This document shows, in pieces, positions 26,369 to 36,295 of a DNA stretch of 64,000 nucleotides. The translations under genes and the position numbers were made by a program. The number at the start of each line of letters is the position of its first letter. Positions within the stretch are counted from its first letter, which is position 1. The DNA lies in the IMG/VR virus record IMGVR_UViG_3300008111_000018, positions 57,903 to 121,902 of that record; one strand, 5' to 3'. Source of the DNA: a virus. The notes under the pieces are model-generated. The model worked only from the letters and a program-made list of their open reading frames with translations, had not been told where the DNA came from and ran no database searches.

Positions 26369-27460
26369 ATGGCACTCTCCTCCGACTACATCCGCACTTC
26401 TCTTCAAAACCTCTATGGAAACACCGTAACTGGTGCTGATATTCGTGCCTGGTGTAATCTGAACGATGCTAACTATCAAACCGTAACTAAGAAACTTGAT
26501 CAATTCAAAGTTGGTCGTGGCAAATGGAATCTTGAAGTGACTCAACAAAAAGTAGAAGAAATCGAACGTACTTTCCAAGCACCCTCTGTGGTTCCTCCTA
26601 TCGAACAAAACCTCATTCCTGATAAAGATGATACCTTCGTCAAGTTTGGTAACTTTAACGATATTAAAAAAATTATTCAGTCCCGTCTTTTTTATCCAAC
26701 GTTCATTACGGGTCTTTCGGGTAATGGTAAAACGTTCAGTGTGGAGCAAGCTTGTGCTCAACTGAAGCGTGAACTGATTCGTGTAAACATTACGATTGAG
26801 ACTGATGAAGACGACTTGATTGGTGGTTTCCGCCTTGTTGATGGGAATACTGCTTGGCACAACGGTCCCGTCATTGAGGCACTGGAGCGAGGAGCAATCC
26901 TACTTCTTGACGAAATCGACCTCGCTAGCAACAAAATTCTGTGCCTCCAATCCATTCTTGAAGGAAAAGGTGTCTTCCTGAAAAAGATTGGTCGCTGGGT
27001 AAAACCTGCTACTGGTTTCAATGTGATTGCTACTGCCAATACCAAGGGTAAGGGTTCTGATGACGGCCGTTTCATTGGCACCAACGTTCTCAACGAGGCA
27101 TTCCTTGAGCGTTTCCCCGTTACCTTTGAGCAGTCATATCCTGCTCCTGCTACTGAGCAAAAGATTCTGGAAGGCATCGCTCTGGACCTTGGTGTGGAAG
27201 ACCGTGACTTCTGCAAGCGCATGGTGGATTGGGCGGATATCATCCGCAAGACCTTCTATGACGGTGGTATTGAGGAAATCATCAGCACCCGTCGTCTAGT
27301 CCACATCATCCGTGCTTACAGCATCTTCCAAGATAAGGCAAAGGCAATCCAAGTGTGTGTGAATCGCTTTGATGACGAAACCAAACAGGCTTTCCTGGAA
27401 CTGTATGATAAAGTGGATGCTGACTTTCAGATGCCTGTTGACGAACAACAAGCAAACTGA
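26369..27460 (+). CDS. cobS: CobS-like MoxR-type AAA+ ATPase
   Basis: A 363-residue AAA+ ATPase. Walker A GLSGNGKTF is near residue 112 and Walker B ILLLDEIDLAS near 180; the sensor region IATANTKGKG follows. I use the ATG at 26369 (MALSSDYIRTSLQNLYG) because the upstream in-frame ATG at 26342 lies inside a TATAAT box just after a terminator. The family is called CobS in cyanophages. Its usual partner is a VWA protein, and the CobT-like gene lies just upstream. Confidence 0.92.
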   Translation: MALSSDYIRTSLQNLYGNTVTGADIRAWCNLNDANYQTVTKKLDQFKVGRGKWNLEVTQQKVEEIERTFQAPSVVPPIEQNLIPDKDDTFVKFGNFNDIKKIIQSRLFYPTFITGLSGNGKTFSVEQACAQLKRELIRVNITIETDEDDLIGGFRLVDGNTAWHNGPVIEALERGAILLLDEIDLASNKILCLQSILEGKGVFLKKIGRWVKPATGFNVIATANTKGKGSDDGRFIGTNVLNEAFLERFPVTFEQSYPAPATEQKILEGIALDLGVEDRDFCKRMVDWADIIRKTFYDGGIEEIISTRRLVHIIRAYSIFQDKAKAIQVCVNRFDDETKQAFLELYDKVDADFQMPVDEQQAN

Positions 27461-27469
27461 TAGAATATT

Positions 27470-27495
27470 TGGAGGTCAATGTGCCTCCTCTTTTT
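27470..27495 (+). terminator. Short terminator after cobS
   Basis: GGAGG-TCAATGTG-CCTCC followed by CTTTTT. A 5-bp stem, so weaker than the others. Confidence 0.6.
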
Positions 27496-27515
27496 ATCCT
27501 TTACTATGAAACACA

Positions 27516-28004
27516 ATGTCTGAAAACTTTGAGAGCACTTATAAAGATTTTATTCTTGGAGATAATATGATTTCTGGTGGATGTGGAACTGACATCATTA
27601 ATTTTGGTACTATTCAACCATCTCAAGATTATTTGTATGAGGATGGAATTAGTTTAACTGGAAATCCTTATGCTGCCTCTGATACGATTACTTTTAATTC
27701 GCCTATGACTGAAGATACAAACAAAAATGGATTTTGGAAATACAATGAAGACAAAATCCTAAAGCAACTTGAGGAGTATATTGCTGGCACTTATAGTCAG
27801 CATTATGTAGATAGGACTGGTGGTGGAACTGAGCAAACACTAGACAAGATTAAGCACAATCGTCGTGAAGGTTTCTGTGCTGGTAATATTACCAAGTACA
27901 CAGATCGTTATGATACTAAAGGTACTCCTCGTGCTGATCTATTCAAGGTTCTGCACTATACTATTCTTTTGATTAACCACCTTAACCTTGTTGAAAATAA
28001 GTGA
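27516..28004 (+). CDS. DUF3310-like protein
   Basis: A 162-residue protein whose C-terminal part (GFCAGNITKYTDRYDTKGTP followed by DLFKVLHYTILL) matches the DUF3310/SaV-like pattern of phage proteins sometimes called nucleotide kinase-like. The N-terminal 80 residues are Asp/Thr-rich and not recognised. It is at the head of the clamp and clamp-loader genes; its stop overlaps the gp45 start. Nucleotide metabolism is possible, but function is unproven. Confidence 0.65.
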   Translation: MSENFESTYKDFILGDNMISGGCGTDIINFGTIQPSQDYLYEDGISLTGNPYAASDTITFNSPMTEDTNKNGFWKYNEDKILKQLEEYIAGTYSQHYVDRTGGGTEQTLDKIKHNRREGFCAGNITKYTDRYDTKGTPRADLFKVLHYTILLINHLNLVENK

Positions 28005-28669
28005 TGAAACTCTCTGATAAAACTCTGACTCTGCTGAAGAACTTTTCTTCCATTAATCAATCCATTCTGTTTAAGGAAGGGAGCAGTCTTCGCACTATTT
28101 CTGTAATGAAGAACATTCTTGCAGAGGCAACAATTGAAGAAGAACTGCCTAAGGATTTTGGTATCTATGATCTAAACCAGTTTCTTAATGGACTCAATCT
28201 TCACCAAAATGCTGAACTAGATTTTCAGAATGATGGTTATGTTGTAATCAAAGAAGGTAAGTCTCGCTCTAAGTATTTCTTTGCTGATCCCAATGTAATC
28301 ATCACTCCTCCAGACAAAGATATTGTTTTGCCTAGTGAAGATGTTTGTTTCCTTCTTGATACCAAAGAACTTGACAAACTCCTTAAGGCTGCTGCTGTGT
28401 ATCAACTTCCTGACCTGTCTGTGGTTGGTGAAGCAGGTGTGGTGAAACTGGTAGTTCGTGATAAGAAGAACGATACCTCTAACGATTTCTCTGTGGTTGT
28501 CGGTGAAACCGATGAAGTATTCACTTTTAACTTCAAGGTAGAGAACATCAAGATTATTCCTGGAAACTATGAGGTCGTAATCTCCAGTAAACTTTTGTCA
28601 CGATTCAAGAATACTGGGTTTGATGTGACTTATCATATTGCTCTGGAGCCTGATTCTACATTTGGTTGA
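28004..28669 (+). CDS. 45: Sliding clamp gp45
   Basis: A 221-residue clamp of the PCNA/beta type for DNA polymerase gp43 and also the late-transcription co-activator. The sequence MKLSDKTLTLLKNFSSINQS and the overall length fit T4 gp45 (228). The ATG at 28004 overlaps the previous stop; the gp45 stop overlaps the next start (TGATG). Confidence 0.93.
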   Translation: MKLSDKTLTLLKNFSSINQSILFKEGSSLRTISVMKNILAEATIEEELPKDFGIYDLNQFLNGLNLHQNAELDFQNDGYVVIKEGKSRSKYFFADPNVIITPPDKDIVLPSEDVCFLLDTKELDKLLKAAAVYQLPDLSVVGEAGVVKLVVRDKKNDTSNDFSVVVGETDEVFTFNFKVENIKIIPGNYEVVISSKLLSRFKNTGFDVTYHIALEPDSTFG

Positions 28670-29181
28670 TGAACATCTTTGTTACTTCTCCTTGGCCTGC
28701 TGAGAGTGCCATTTGCCTCCCCGACAAACATATTGTCAAAATGCCCCTAGAGTGCTGTCAGATGCTCTCTATCGTTGCTTCTGACAAGTGGGGGCATGGA
28801 TATGGCACTCTCCCTAAGGCAGATGGGACCCCCTACAAGACCGAGAAAGGAGCATTCCGCAATCATCCCTGCACCAAGTGGGCAATGGAGAGTATCCATA
28901 ATGCCTACTGGTTAATTAAGTGGGGATTGAACTTGTCTGATGAATACTGCCTGAGGTATAATAAAACTCACTCCTGCTATAAAACCCTTGTAGATGCATA
29001 CTACTTGTTCCCCAAGGGTAAGATTACAGAAGTAAGTCCATTTGCTCGTGCTATGCCCGAGGAATGGAAGTTTGACGACACTATTGATACATTTGAAGCA
29101 TACAAAAAATACATCGCATCCAAACCTTGGGTTGCTGATAATTATCTTCGTATGCCTCAACGAAAACCTGAATGGATTTAA
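28669..29181 (+). CDS. Conserved phage protein, unnamed
   Basis: A 170-residue protein beginning MNIFVTSPWPAESAICLPDK with KMPLECCQML at about residue 25 and NHPCTKWAMES near 65. I know this pattern as a widespread, uncharacterised protein of tailed phages, sometimes given a DNA-repair label without proof. It sits between the clamp and the clamp-loader genes with no gaps, so it is part of the replication operon. No catalytic residues can be assigned. Confidence 0.7.
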   Translation: MNIFVTSPWPAESAICLPDKHIVKMPLECCQMLSIVASDKWGHGYGTLPKADGTPYKTEKGAFRNHPCTKWAMESIHNAYWLIKWGLNLSDEYCLRYNKTHSCYKTLVDAYYLFPKGKITEVSPFARAMPEEWKFDDTIDTFEAYKKYIASKPWVADNYLRMPQRKPEWI

Positions 29182-29183
29182 TT

Positions 29184-30128
29184 ATGAGCAGTGATTTCCT
29201 CTTCGTGGAACGATATCGTCCTCAAGTAATTGATGACTGTATTCTTCCTGATGATACTAAAAAAACCTTTAAGGAGTTTGTAGCGAAGGGGGAGATTCCT
29301 AATCTCCTTCTTGCTGGACCTCCTGGTATCGGTAAAACTACAATCGCAAAAGCATTATGCAATGAGTTGGGGGCAGATTATTATGTCATCAATGGATCCG
29401 ACGAAGGACGTTTCTTGGATACTGTGCGGAACCAAGCAAAGAACTTCGCTTCGACCGTCTCACTTACGGGATCTTCTAAACACAAGGTCATCATTATTGA
29501 CGAAGCTGACAACACGGGAAATGATGTTCAACTCCTACTACGGGCGAATATTGAGGCATTTTATAACAACTGCCGATTCATCTTCACCTGCAACTACAAG
29601 AACAAGATTATTGAACCTCTTCACTCCCGATGTGCTGTCATCGACTTCACCATCAAAGGGAAACAGCGTGTACAACTCGCAGGTAGTTTCTTTCAACGAC
29701 TTCAATCAATCTTGGATGCGGAAAAGATTGAGTACGATCAAAAAGTCGTTGCGGAACTTGTATCAAAACACTTCCCAGATTTTCGTAGGGTCCTCAACGA
29801 ATGCCAGAGGTATTCTACAGGAGGAAAAATCGACTCGGGCATTCTTGCATCTTTCTCAGACGTTTCTGTAAATGAACTCATCAAAAACCTCAAAGATAAA
29901 AACTTTACTGAAGTCCGAAAGTGGGTGGTCTCCAACTTGGATAACGATGCTTCTAGTCTACTTCGCAGGGTTTATGACGCCGCTTTTGATTGTCTTTCAC
30001 CCTCATCTATCCCTGCTGCCGTTCTTGTTGTTGCTAAGTACCAATACCAATGTGCGTTTGTGGCTGACCAGGAAGTAAATCTTCTTGCTGCTCTTACTGA
30101 AATTATGTGTGAGTGTGAATTTAAATGA
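29184..30128 (+). CDS. 44: Clamp loader large subunit gp44
   Basis: A 314-residue AAA+ ATPase. Walker A AGPPGIGKTT near residue 41, Walker B VIIIDEADN near 104 and the Arg-finger region PLHSRCAVIDF near 150. With gp62 it opens and loads gp45. The ATG at 29184 (MSSDFLFVERYRPQ) is preferred over an upstream start that would overlap the previous gene. Confidence 0.96.
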   Translation: MSSDFLFVERYRPQVIDDCILPDDTKKTFKEFVAKGEIPNLLLAGPPGIGKTTIAKALCNELGADYYVINGSDEGRFLDTVRNQAKNFASTVSLTGSSKHKVIIIDEADNTGNDVQLLLRANIEAFYNNCRFIFTCNYKNKIIEPLHSRCAVIDFTIKGKQRVQLAGSFFQRLQSILDAEKIEYDQKVVAELVSKHFPDFRRVLNECQRYSTGGKIDSGILASFSDVSVNELIKNLKDKNFTEVRKWVVSNLDNDASSLLRRVYDAAFDCLSPSSIPAAVLVVAKYQYQCAFVADQEVNLLAALTEIMCECEFK

Positions 30129-31240
30129 TTATTTCCGAACAAGACGCTCAATGGGCTGCTGGTGAATTTATCAATTATTTCTCTCAAATGGGAAATATTG
30201 AGGATTATTTGCGTTTTGTGAAGAAAGAAGTTATTAAGAGTTCTAATACACTTGCGCCACTTCATGATGAATTTCTGAATGAAGATATTCATCCGGAAGA
30301 TATGGAGTTTGATATTAAGTTTATTGGCGACCGTTTTCAGCAATCATTACCACAAGAACACTACAACACTCTTTTGAAGGTTGTATCCTCCCACAATAAT
30401 GAATCGAATATTCCTGGTAGAGAATTGCGGTGGATGGTGTATGAAAAGAATACTGGAAAGGTAGTTGGATTTATTCGTTTTGGTTCTCCAACTATTAATT
30501 CTAAACCAAGAAATGAATGGTTGGGAAAAACTCCAGACCTTTCTATTTTCAATCGTCATGCTGCTATGGGATTTGTAATTGTTCCTTCTCAACCTTTTGG
30601 ATACAATTACCTTGGTGGAAAACTCCTTGCTCTACTTTGCTGCTCTCACTACGCAAGAGAAACACTAAACAAAGTGTTTGAAAAAGATATTGCTCTCTTT
30701 GAAACAACTTCTCTGTATGGTTCAACTACAGATGCATCTCAGTATGATGGTCTAAAACCATTCATGCGATATAAAGGTTTGACTGAGAGTAAGTTCTTAC
30801 CTCTTCTTCATGATGATGTGTTTCATAAACTTCACGATAGATTTACCTATCTCAATAACAATACACCTTTGACTGATAATAAGGCATCATCTAAAAAGAT
30901 GAAGCGTCAGACAAAAATGATTTCGATCATAAAAAATTCTCTTCAAGATAAGAAAAAACTTGATGAGTTTAATCGTGTAATTGATGTTGCATTTAATCTC
31001 ACTCAAAAGAAGAGATTTTATATTTCTGATTATGGATATTCAAATGTTCGTGAAGTGATACTTGGCGAACATACCCAACTTCTTCGTGGTTCAAACTGGG
31101 ATAAATTTTATCTAGAAAACATTATTTCTTGGTGGAAGAAAAAAGCGTCGAAGAGATATGAAAAACTAAAAGAAGAAAATAGGTTCCGAACAAAAGTTGA
31201 ACTTTGGACCGATGATGACGATATTCAGATTATACGATGA
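30125..31240 (+). CDS. DUF4338 / DruA-like protein
   Basis: A 371-residue protein inserted between gp44 and gp62, which are neighbours in T4. It overlaps both by four bases. The central part (GKVVGFIRFGSP, then AAMGFVIVPSQPFGYNYLGG, then IALFETTSLYGSTTDA) has the layout I associate with DUF4338, the domain of DruA from Druantia defence systems and of some transposon-linked proteins. Similarity is by eye only. The C-terminus is Lys/Arg-rich and helical. Its place in the replication operon suggests a DNA-related role. Confidence 0.6.
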   Translation: MIISEQDAQWAAGEFINYFSQMGNIEDYLRFVKKEVIKSSNTLAPLHDEFLNEDIHPEDMEFDIKFIGDRFQQSLPQEHYNTLLKVVSSHNNESNIPGRELRWMVYEKNTGKVVGFIRFGSPTINSKPRNEWLGKTPDLSIFNRHAAMGFVIVPSQPFGYNYLGGKLLALLCCSHYARETLNKVFEKDIALFETTSLYGSTTDASQYDGLKPFMRYKGLTESKFLPLLHDDVFHKLHDRFTYLNNNTPLTDNKASSKKMKRQTKMISIIKNSLQDKKKLDEFNRVIDVAFNLTQKKRFYISDYGYSNVREVILGEHTQLLRGSNWDKFYLENIISWWKKKASKRYEKLKEENRFRTKVELWTDDDDIQIIR

Positions 31241-31623
31241 CTTACGAACTTAAAGATTGGTTGAATTCTATCAACTTCACAAAAGAAGATTTGATGAAAG
31301 ATGATGAGACAAGCATAAAAGAATATGCACCTTACATTATCAATAAATGTTTATCGGGTCAGATTGACACGATTCTTTTTGCTAATGAAATGAATATGAA
31401 TCACCATCTCGATAAACGTATGCAATATTCATTTTATCTAAATAGTTTGAGGAAAAAGAAGAGATTTTCTCCCTGGCTCCGAAAGGATAAGGTTACAGAC
31501 TTAGAATGTATAAAACAATACTATGGTTATAGTAATGAAAAAGCATCCCAAGCACTGAAAATCCTGACAAAAGAACAACTAACTTTCATCAAAAAACGAC
31601 TTGATATTGGAGGAAAAAAATGA
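31237..31623 (+). CDS. 62: Clamp loader small subunit gp62
   Basis: A 128-residue, helical, charged protein in the gp62 position, after gp44 and before regA. It is shorter than T4 gp62 (187). The segment MQYSFYLNSLRKKKRFSPWL is typical of the cyanophage form. It overlaps the neighbours on both sides by four bases. Confidence 0.82.
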   Translation: MTYELKDWLNSINFTKEDLMKDDETSIKEYAPYIINKCLSGQIDTILFANEMNMNHHLDKRMQYSFYLNSLRKKKRFSPWLRKDKVTDLECIKQYYGYSNEKASQALKILTKEQLTFIKKRLDIGGKK

Positions 31624-32057
31624 CTACTACGGTAGAACCTACTGTTGAATGGTCTCAAGACCAAATGGTAGAAGTAATTCTTAATGAACCTGACGACTTC
31701 CTTAAAGTTCGTGAAACCCTGACCCGTATCGGAGTTGCTTCACGTAAGGAGAAAAAACTCTATCAATCTTGCCATATTCTACATAAGCAAGGTAGATATT
31801 TCATCGTTCACTTTAAAGAATTGTTTGCTCTTGATGGTAAACATGCAAATCTTACAGTAAATGACGTTCAGAGACGCAATCGTATTGTTCGTCTTTTAAC
31901 TGATTGGGGTCTAATTACTGTTGTTAATCCAGACTCTGTACTTGATATTGCACCACTAAATCAAATTAAAGTTCTTGCATATAAGGACAAAGGAGATTGG
32001 ATTCTGGAGCAAAAGTATAACATTGGTAAGAAAGGAAAAGCAGTAGAAACCGAATAA
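31620..32057 (+). CDS. regA: Translational repressor RegA
   Basis: A 145-residue protein corresponding to T4 RegA (122), which binds early mRNAs at their start sites and shuts off translation. The region VRETLTRIGVASRKEKKLYQ and HILHKQGRYFIVHFKELFAL is the RNA-binding core. It follows gp62, as in T4. Its targets here cannot be read from sequence. Confidence 0.93.
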   Translation: MTTTVEPTVEWSQDQMVEVILNEPDDFLKVRETLTRIGVASRKEKKLYQSCHILHKQGRYFIVHFKELFALDGKHANLTVNDVQRRNRIVRLLTDWGLITVVNPDSVLDIAPLNQIKVLAYKDKGDWILEQKYNIGKKGKAVETE

Positions 32058-32101
32058 ATAGGTCCACACAACACAAACTCGCTTTTAAAGGAGCTACCAT
32101 A

Positions 32102-32542
32102 ATGACTAACCTTGCAACTTCTAGGTTTACCTCTGCGGATCTTCCTGGTCTGATGGATAGGATTGCTCGCAATAGTATTGGAATGGATGAATACTTTGAC
32201 CGAATTTTTAACATTCATGAAACTACTTCTAATTACCCACCATATAATTTGATTCATATTAGTAATGTAGAATCTCGACTTGAACTTGCACTCGCTGGAT
32301 TTAAAAATGAGGAAGTACATGTATACACAGAGTATGGAAAACTTTTTATCGAAGGACAAAAAGAAGATAAAGAGTCTGATACCAATTACGTCCATAAGGG
32401 ACTGGCTCAAAGAAGTTTCAAGAGAGCATGGACACTATCAGACGATACGGAAGTACGAGAAGTCTTATTTGAGGATGGACTACTTACAGTAAAACTTGGC
32501 AAGATCGTTCCAGAACACCATACTCGTAAAGATTATCTATAA
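32102..32542 (+). CDS. Small heat shock protein Hsp20
   Basis: A 146-residue alpha-crystallin-type chaperone. The core runs from LELALAGFKNEEVHVYTEYG (about residue 60) to EVLFEDGLLTVKLGK (about 120). Common in T4-type cyanophages next to the replication genes and thought to help fold virion proteins. A ribosome site AAAGGAGCTACC precedes the ATG. A terminator follows. Confidence 0.95.
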   Translation: MTNLATSRFTSADLPGLMDRIARNSIGMDEYFDRIFNIHETTSNYPPYNLIHISNVESRLELALAGFKNEEVHVYTEYGKLFIEGQKEDKESDTNYVHKGLAQRSFKRAWTLSDDTEVREVLFEDGLLTVKLGKIVPEHHTRKDYL

Positions 32543-32565
32543 ATACAACTGAATATCGTCGGCGC

Positions 32566-32607
32566 GAGGAGCACCTGGCAAAATCCAGGTTGACTCCTCC
32601 TTTTTTT
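32566..32607 (+). terminator. Bipartite terminator after hsp20
   Basis: Outer stem GAGGAG/CTCCTC encloses an inner stem CCTGG/CCAGG and is followed by seven T. Confidence 0.9.
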
Positions 32608-32618
32608 GTTGGTAGAAT
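32590..32618 (+). promoter_or_regulatory. Promoter embedded in terminator, before gp43 unit
   Basis: TTGACT and TAGAAT are separated by exactly 17 bases; the -35 box lies in the 3' half of the hsp20 terminator. It drives the gene at 32640 and DNA polymerase. Confidence 0.75.
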
Positions 32619-32639
32619 AAGGGAAACTTGTGATGTAAG

Positions 32640-32903
32640 ATGGAAAAACCCCTAGTAAAAATTATTGCATTATTGAACAACTTAATTTTAATAAGTGAAA
32701 TTAAAGAAGTTGGTGCCGATATTGGAGAACCTGATTGTAAATTAGTCAGTCCATTTGTTATTAGGAGTGATTATACTATGGAACCTTTTCTTTGTGGGTA
32801 CACAAAGGAAAAGAATTTTATGATTAGTTCGGATAAAATTATTACACTTGCTGACCCAACTCCAACTCTACTTGAAAAATACGAGGATTTGATTAAAGAA
32901 TGA
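32640..32903 (+). CDS. Hypothetical protein upstream of DNA polymerase
   Basis: An 87-residue protein, MEKPLVKIIALLNNLILISE at the start and an acidic end. The strand-rich pattern with KLVSPFVIRSDYTMEPFLCG could be a second Sm-like fold similar to the protein at 18715, but this is a weak impression. Its stop overlaps the gp43 start, so it is co-translated with DNA polymerase. Confidence 0.7.
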   Translation: MEKPLVKIIALLNNLILISEIKEVGADIGEPDCKLVSPFVIRSDYTMEPFLCGYTKEKNFMISSDKIITLADPTPTLLEKYEDLIKE

Positions 32904-35401
32904 CACAAAAGTTCTATACTAATATTCAGTTGATTGGGAATCAATTTTTGGTTCGTGGAGTAGATAATGGCAAAAGATTTGAAACTAGGGATGAGTTTTT
33001 CCCAACTCTCTTTGTAAAAACTAAAAAAGATTCTAAGTATAGAACACTAAGCGGAGAAGCAGTAGAACCAATCAATCCTGGAACAGTAAAGGATTGTCGT
33101 GAGTTCTACAAAAAGTATGATGAAATTGATGGATTCGAAATTTACGGAAATGATAGATATATCTATCAATACATCTCGGAAAAATATCCAGAAGATGAAA
33201 TCAAGTTTGATATTAGTAAAATCAAACTTGTAACTTTGGATATTGAGGTTGCATCTGAACAAGGATTCCCTGATGTGGAATCTTGTTCGGAAGAAATCCT
33301 TGCAATTACAATTCAGGACTATACGACTAAAGAAATTGTTACTTGGGGAGTTAAACCATTCAATAACAAACAGAGTAATGTGACGTATCACTACTGTCCC
33401 AGTGAGCATGAACTTCTTAATCATTTCATCAACTATTGGATGATTGACGTTCCAGATGTTGTGACTGGATGGAATATTCAAATGTATGATATTCCATATA
33501 TTTGTAAGAGACTAAATCGTGTTCTTGGCGAGAAACTCATGAAGAGATTTTCAAACTGGGGACTAGTGACTGAAGGTGAAGTGTTTATTAATGGACGTAA
33601 GCACACTACATTTGACGTTGGTGGATTAACTCAACTTGATTATCTCGATCTTTATAAAAAGTTTACTTATAAAGCCCAGGAATCTTATCGTCTCGATTAC
33701 ATTGCTGAAGTAGAACTCGGTCAGAAAAAACTGGACCACTCTGAGTTTGATACATTTAAGGACTTTTATACGAAGGGGTGGCAGAAGTTTATTGAGTATA
33801 ACATCGTTGACGTAGAACTTGTTGACCGTCTGGAAGACAAGATGAAGTTGATTGAACTTGCACTTACGATGGCATATGATGCTAAAGTAAATTATGCTGA
33901 TGTGTTTTACCAAGTTCGGATGTGGGATAATATCATCTACAATTATCTCAAGAAACGTAACATTGTTATTCCTCCAAGAAATAAGTCTCAGAAGAATGAA
34001 AAGTATGCTGGTGCGTATGTAAAAGAGCCAAAACCAGGAAAGTATGACTGGGTTGTAAACTTTGACTTGAATAGTCTATATCCACATTTGATTATGCAAT
34101 ATAATATTTCACCAGAAACTCTTATGGAAGAGAGGCACCCAACTGTTACTGTAGATAAGATTCTAAATCAAGACATTAGTTTTGAAATGTATAGTGATTA
34201 TGCTGTATGTGCTAATGGCGCAATGTTCCGCAAAGATGTTCGTGGATTTCTTCCAGAACTGATGGAAAAAATGTATCAGGATCGTGTCATCTTCAAAAAG
34301 AAGATGATTGAAGCAAAAAAAGAATATGAGAAGACCAAGAACAAGGAACTTGTGAAAGAGATTGCTCGATGTAATAACATTCAGATGGCTAAGAAAATTT
34401 CTCTAAACTCTGCTTATGGTGCTATTGGTAATCAGTATTTTCGTTATTACAAACTTGAGAATGCTGAAGCAATCACTTTGAGTGGTCAAGTTTCTATCCG
34501 ATGGATTGAAGGTAAAATGAATACATACCTCAATAAGATTCTTAAGACCCAGGATGTTGATTATGTCATTGCTTCTGACACTGATTCCATTTATCTTAAT
34601 ATGGGCCCTTTGGTTGAAAGTGTATACAAAGGAAGAGAGAAAACTACTGAAAGCGTTGTTTCGTTCCTTGATAAGGTCGCTTCGATGGAACTTGAAAAGT
34701 ATATTGAAAGTTCTTATCAAGAACTGGCGACATATGTGAATGCATATGACCAAAAGATGCAGATGAAACGGGAGAATATTGCCGACCGTGGAATCTGGAC
34801 TGCCAAGAAACGATATATTCTTAATGTTTGGGATAGTGAAGGGGTTCGATATAAAGAACCTAAACTGAAGATGATGGGCATTGAAGCAGTTAAATCTTCA
34901 ACTCCTGCTCCTTGTCGCAAGATGATTAAAGATGCTCTTAAATTAATGATGAGTGGGACTGAAGATGAGGTAATCGATTTTATTGAGAAATGTCGCCTTG
35001 AATTTAAGACACTTGCTCCAGAAACTATCTCTTTCCCAAGGTCAGCTTCTGATGTAGTTAAGTACCAATCATCTTCGAATATCTATATCAAGGGGACTCC
35101 TATTCATATTCGTGGAGCACTTCTCTTCAATCATTATATTAAACAGAATAAACTAACAAACAAATACTCCCTCATTCAGAATGGCGAAAAGATAAAGTTT
35201 ATCTATTTGAAAAAACCAAATAGTATTCATGAGAATATTATCTCTTTCATCCAAGAGTTTCCTAAGGAACTTAACCTTGACAGATACATAGACTATGACC
35301 TACAATTTGAGAAAGCATTTCTAGAACCACTCAAAATTATCCTTGATGCTATTGGGTGGAGTGTGGAAAAAAAAGTAAACCTTGAATCATTTTTCTCTTG
35401 A
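32900..35401 (+). CDS. 43: DNA polymerase gp43 (family B)
   Basis: An 833-residue replicative polymerase. The 3'-5' exonuclease motif [12 protein letters not shown] is near residue 112; the polymerase motif [11 protein letters not shown] is near 390 and motif [14 protein letters not shown] near 555. Length is near T4 gp43 (898). The gene looks intact. Its stop overlaps the uvsX start (TGATG). Confidence 0.97.
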   Translation: MTQKFYTNIQLIGNQFLVRGVDNGKRFETRDEFFPTLFVKTKKDSKYRTLSGEAVEPINPGTVKDCREFYKKYDEIDGFEIYGNDRYIYQYISEKYPEDEIKFDISKIKLVTLDIEVASEQGFPDVESCSEEILAITIQDYTTKEIVTWGVKPFNNKQSNVTYHYCPSEHELLNHFINYWMIDVPDVVTGWNIQMYDIPYICKRLNRVLGEKLMKRFSNWGLVTEGEVFINGRKHTTFDVGGLTQLDYLDLYKKFTYKAQESYRLDYIAEVELGQKKLDHSEFDTFKDFYTKGWQKFIEYNIVDVELVDRLEDKMKLIELALTMAYDAKVNYADVFYQVRMWDNIIYNYLKKRNIVIPPRNKSQKNEKYAGAYVKEPKPGKYDWVVNFDLNSLYPHLIMQYNISPETLMEERHPTVTVDKILNQDISFEMYSDYAVCANGAMFRKDVRGFLPELMEKMYQDRVIFKKKMIEAKKEYEKTKNKELVKEIARCNNIQMAKKISLNSAYGAIGNQYFRYYKLENAEAITLSGQVSIRWIEGKMNTYLNKILKTQDVDYVIASDTDSIYLNMGPLVESVYKGREKTTESVVSFLDKVASMELEKYIESSYQELATYVNAYDQKMQMKRENIADRGIWTAKKRYILNVWDSEGVRYKEPKLKMMGIEAVKSSTPAPCRKMIKDALKLMMSGTEDEVIDFIEKCRLEFKTLAPETISFPRSASDVVKYQSSSNIYIKGTPIHIRGALLFNHYIKQNKLTNKYSLIQNGEKIKFIYLKKPNSIHENIISFIQEFPKELNLDRYIDYDLQFEKAFLEPLKIILDAIGWSVEKKVNLESFFS

Positions 35402-36295
35402 TGGACTTCCTTAAAGATATTGTAAAAGAAATTGGTGGTGAGTACACCCAACTTGCCTCAGATATTGATGAAACTGAAAAGTATGTTGACACAGGTTCGT
35501 ACATTTTTAATGCACTGGTTTCAGGTAGCATATTTGGCGGCGTATCTGGGAACAAGATTACTGCTATTGCTGGAGAGTCTTCTACTGGAAAAACTTTCTT
35601 TTCTCTCGCTGTGGTTAAGAATTTTCTTGATTCTAACCCCGATGGTTATTGTCTCTACTTTGATACTGAGGCTGCTATTACTAAATCGCTTGTAGAATCC
35701 CGTGGAATTGATACTTCTCGTTTGGTTGTTGTTAATGTTGTTACTATCGAAGAGTTTCGTAGTAAAGCACTAAAGGCAGTAGACTTATACTTAAAAAAAC
35801 CTGAAGGAGAGCGCAAACCCTGCATGTTTGTGCTAGACTCTCTTGGTATGCTTTCCACTGAGAAAGAAATCACTGACGCACTCAACGACAAACAAGTTCG
35901 TGATATGACCAAATCCCAACTGGTCAAAGGTGCATTCCGAATGCTCACACTCAAACTAGGTCAAGCAAATGTTCCACTTCTTGTCACAAATCACACATAC
36001 GATGTCATCGGAGCTTACGTACCAACTAAAGAAATGGGAGGAGGTTCTGGACTCAAATACGCAGCAAGTACGATCATTTATCTCAGCAAAAAGAAAGAAA
36101 AGGATGGACTATGGTCTTCTTGAACTCGGTGAGATTGGTGGACTTTGGAAGAATGTAGCAGGTCGTTATGAAATTGATGGTAAAAAGATTTATGCTAAGC
36201 AGATTCTAAAAGAACCTGAGGTATATTTCACAGAAGAAGTAATGCAACAATTGGACGAAATCGCACGTAAGGAATTTAGTTATGGAGAAGGTTGA
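35401..36295 (+). pseudogene. uvsX: UvsX recombinase interrupted by internal deletion
   Basis: The first 240 codons encode a normal RecA-type recombinase: Walker [13 protein letters not shown] near residue 59, Walker [12 protein letters not shown] near 143, and [20 protein letters not shown] near 205. After KKKEKDG the frame is broken and stops at 36123. The C-terminal part ([20 protein letters not shown] to the end at 36295) continues in another frame from about 36108. In relatives about 35-45 residues lie between these parts. So roughly 110-130 bases appear missing, with a frame change. gp41 starts inside its 3' end. Real lesion or assembly error cannot be told from sequence. Confidence 0.85.

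Noticed and set aside
32538-32545. TATAAATA overlapping the hsp20 stop codon as a late promoter
   Set aside because: No late-type gene follows; a terminator comes within 25 bases, so it is probably chance in AT-rich DNA.
35401-36295. Programmed frameshift, translational bypass or intron in uvsX
   Set aside because: These would add sequence; here conserved codons are missing, so a deletion or assembly gap is the simpler reading.
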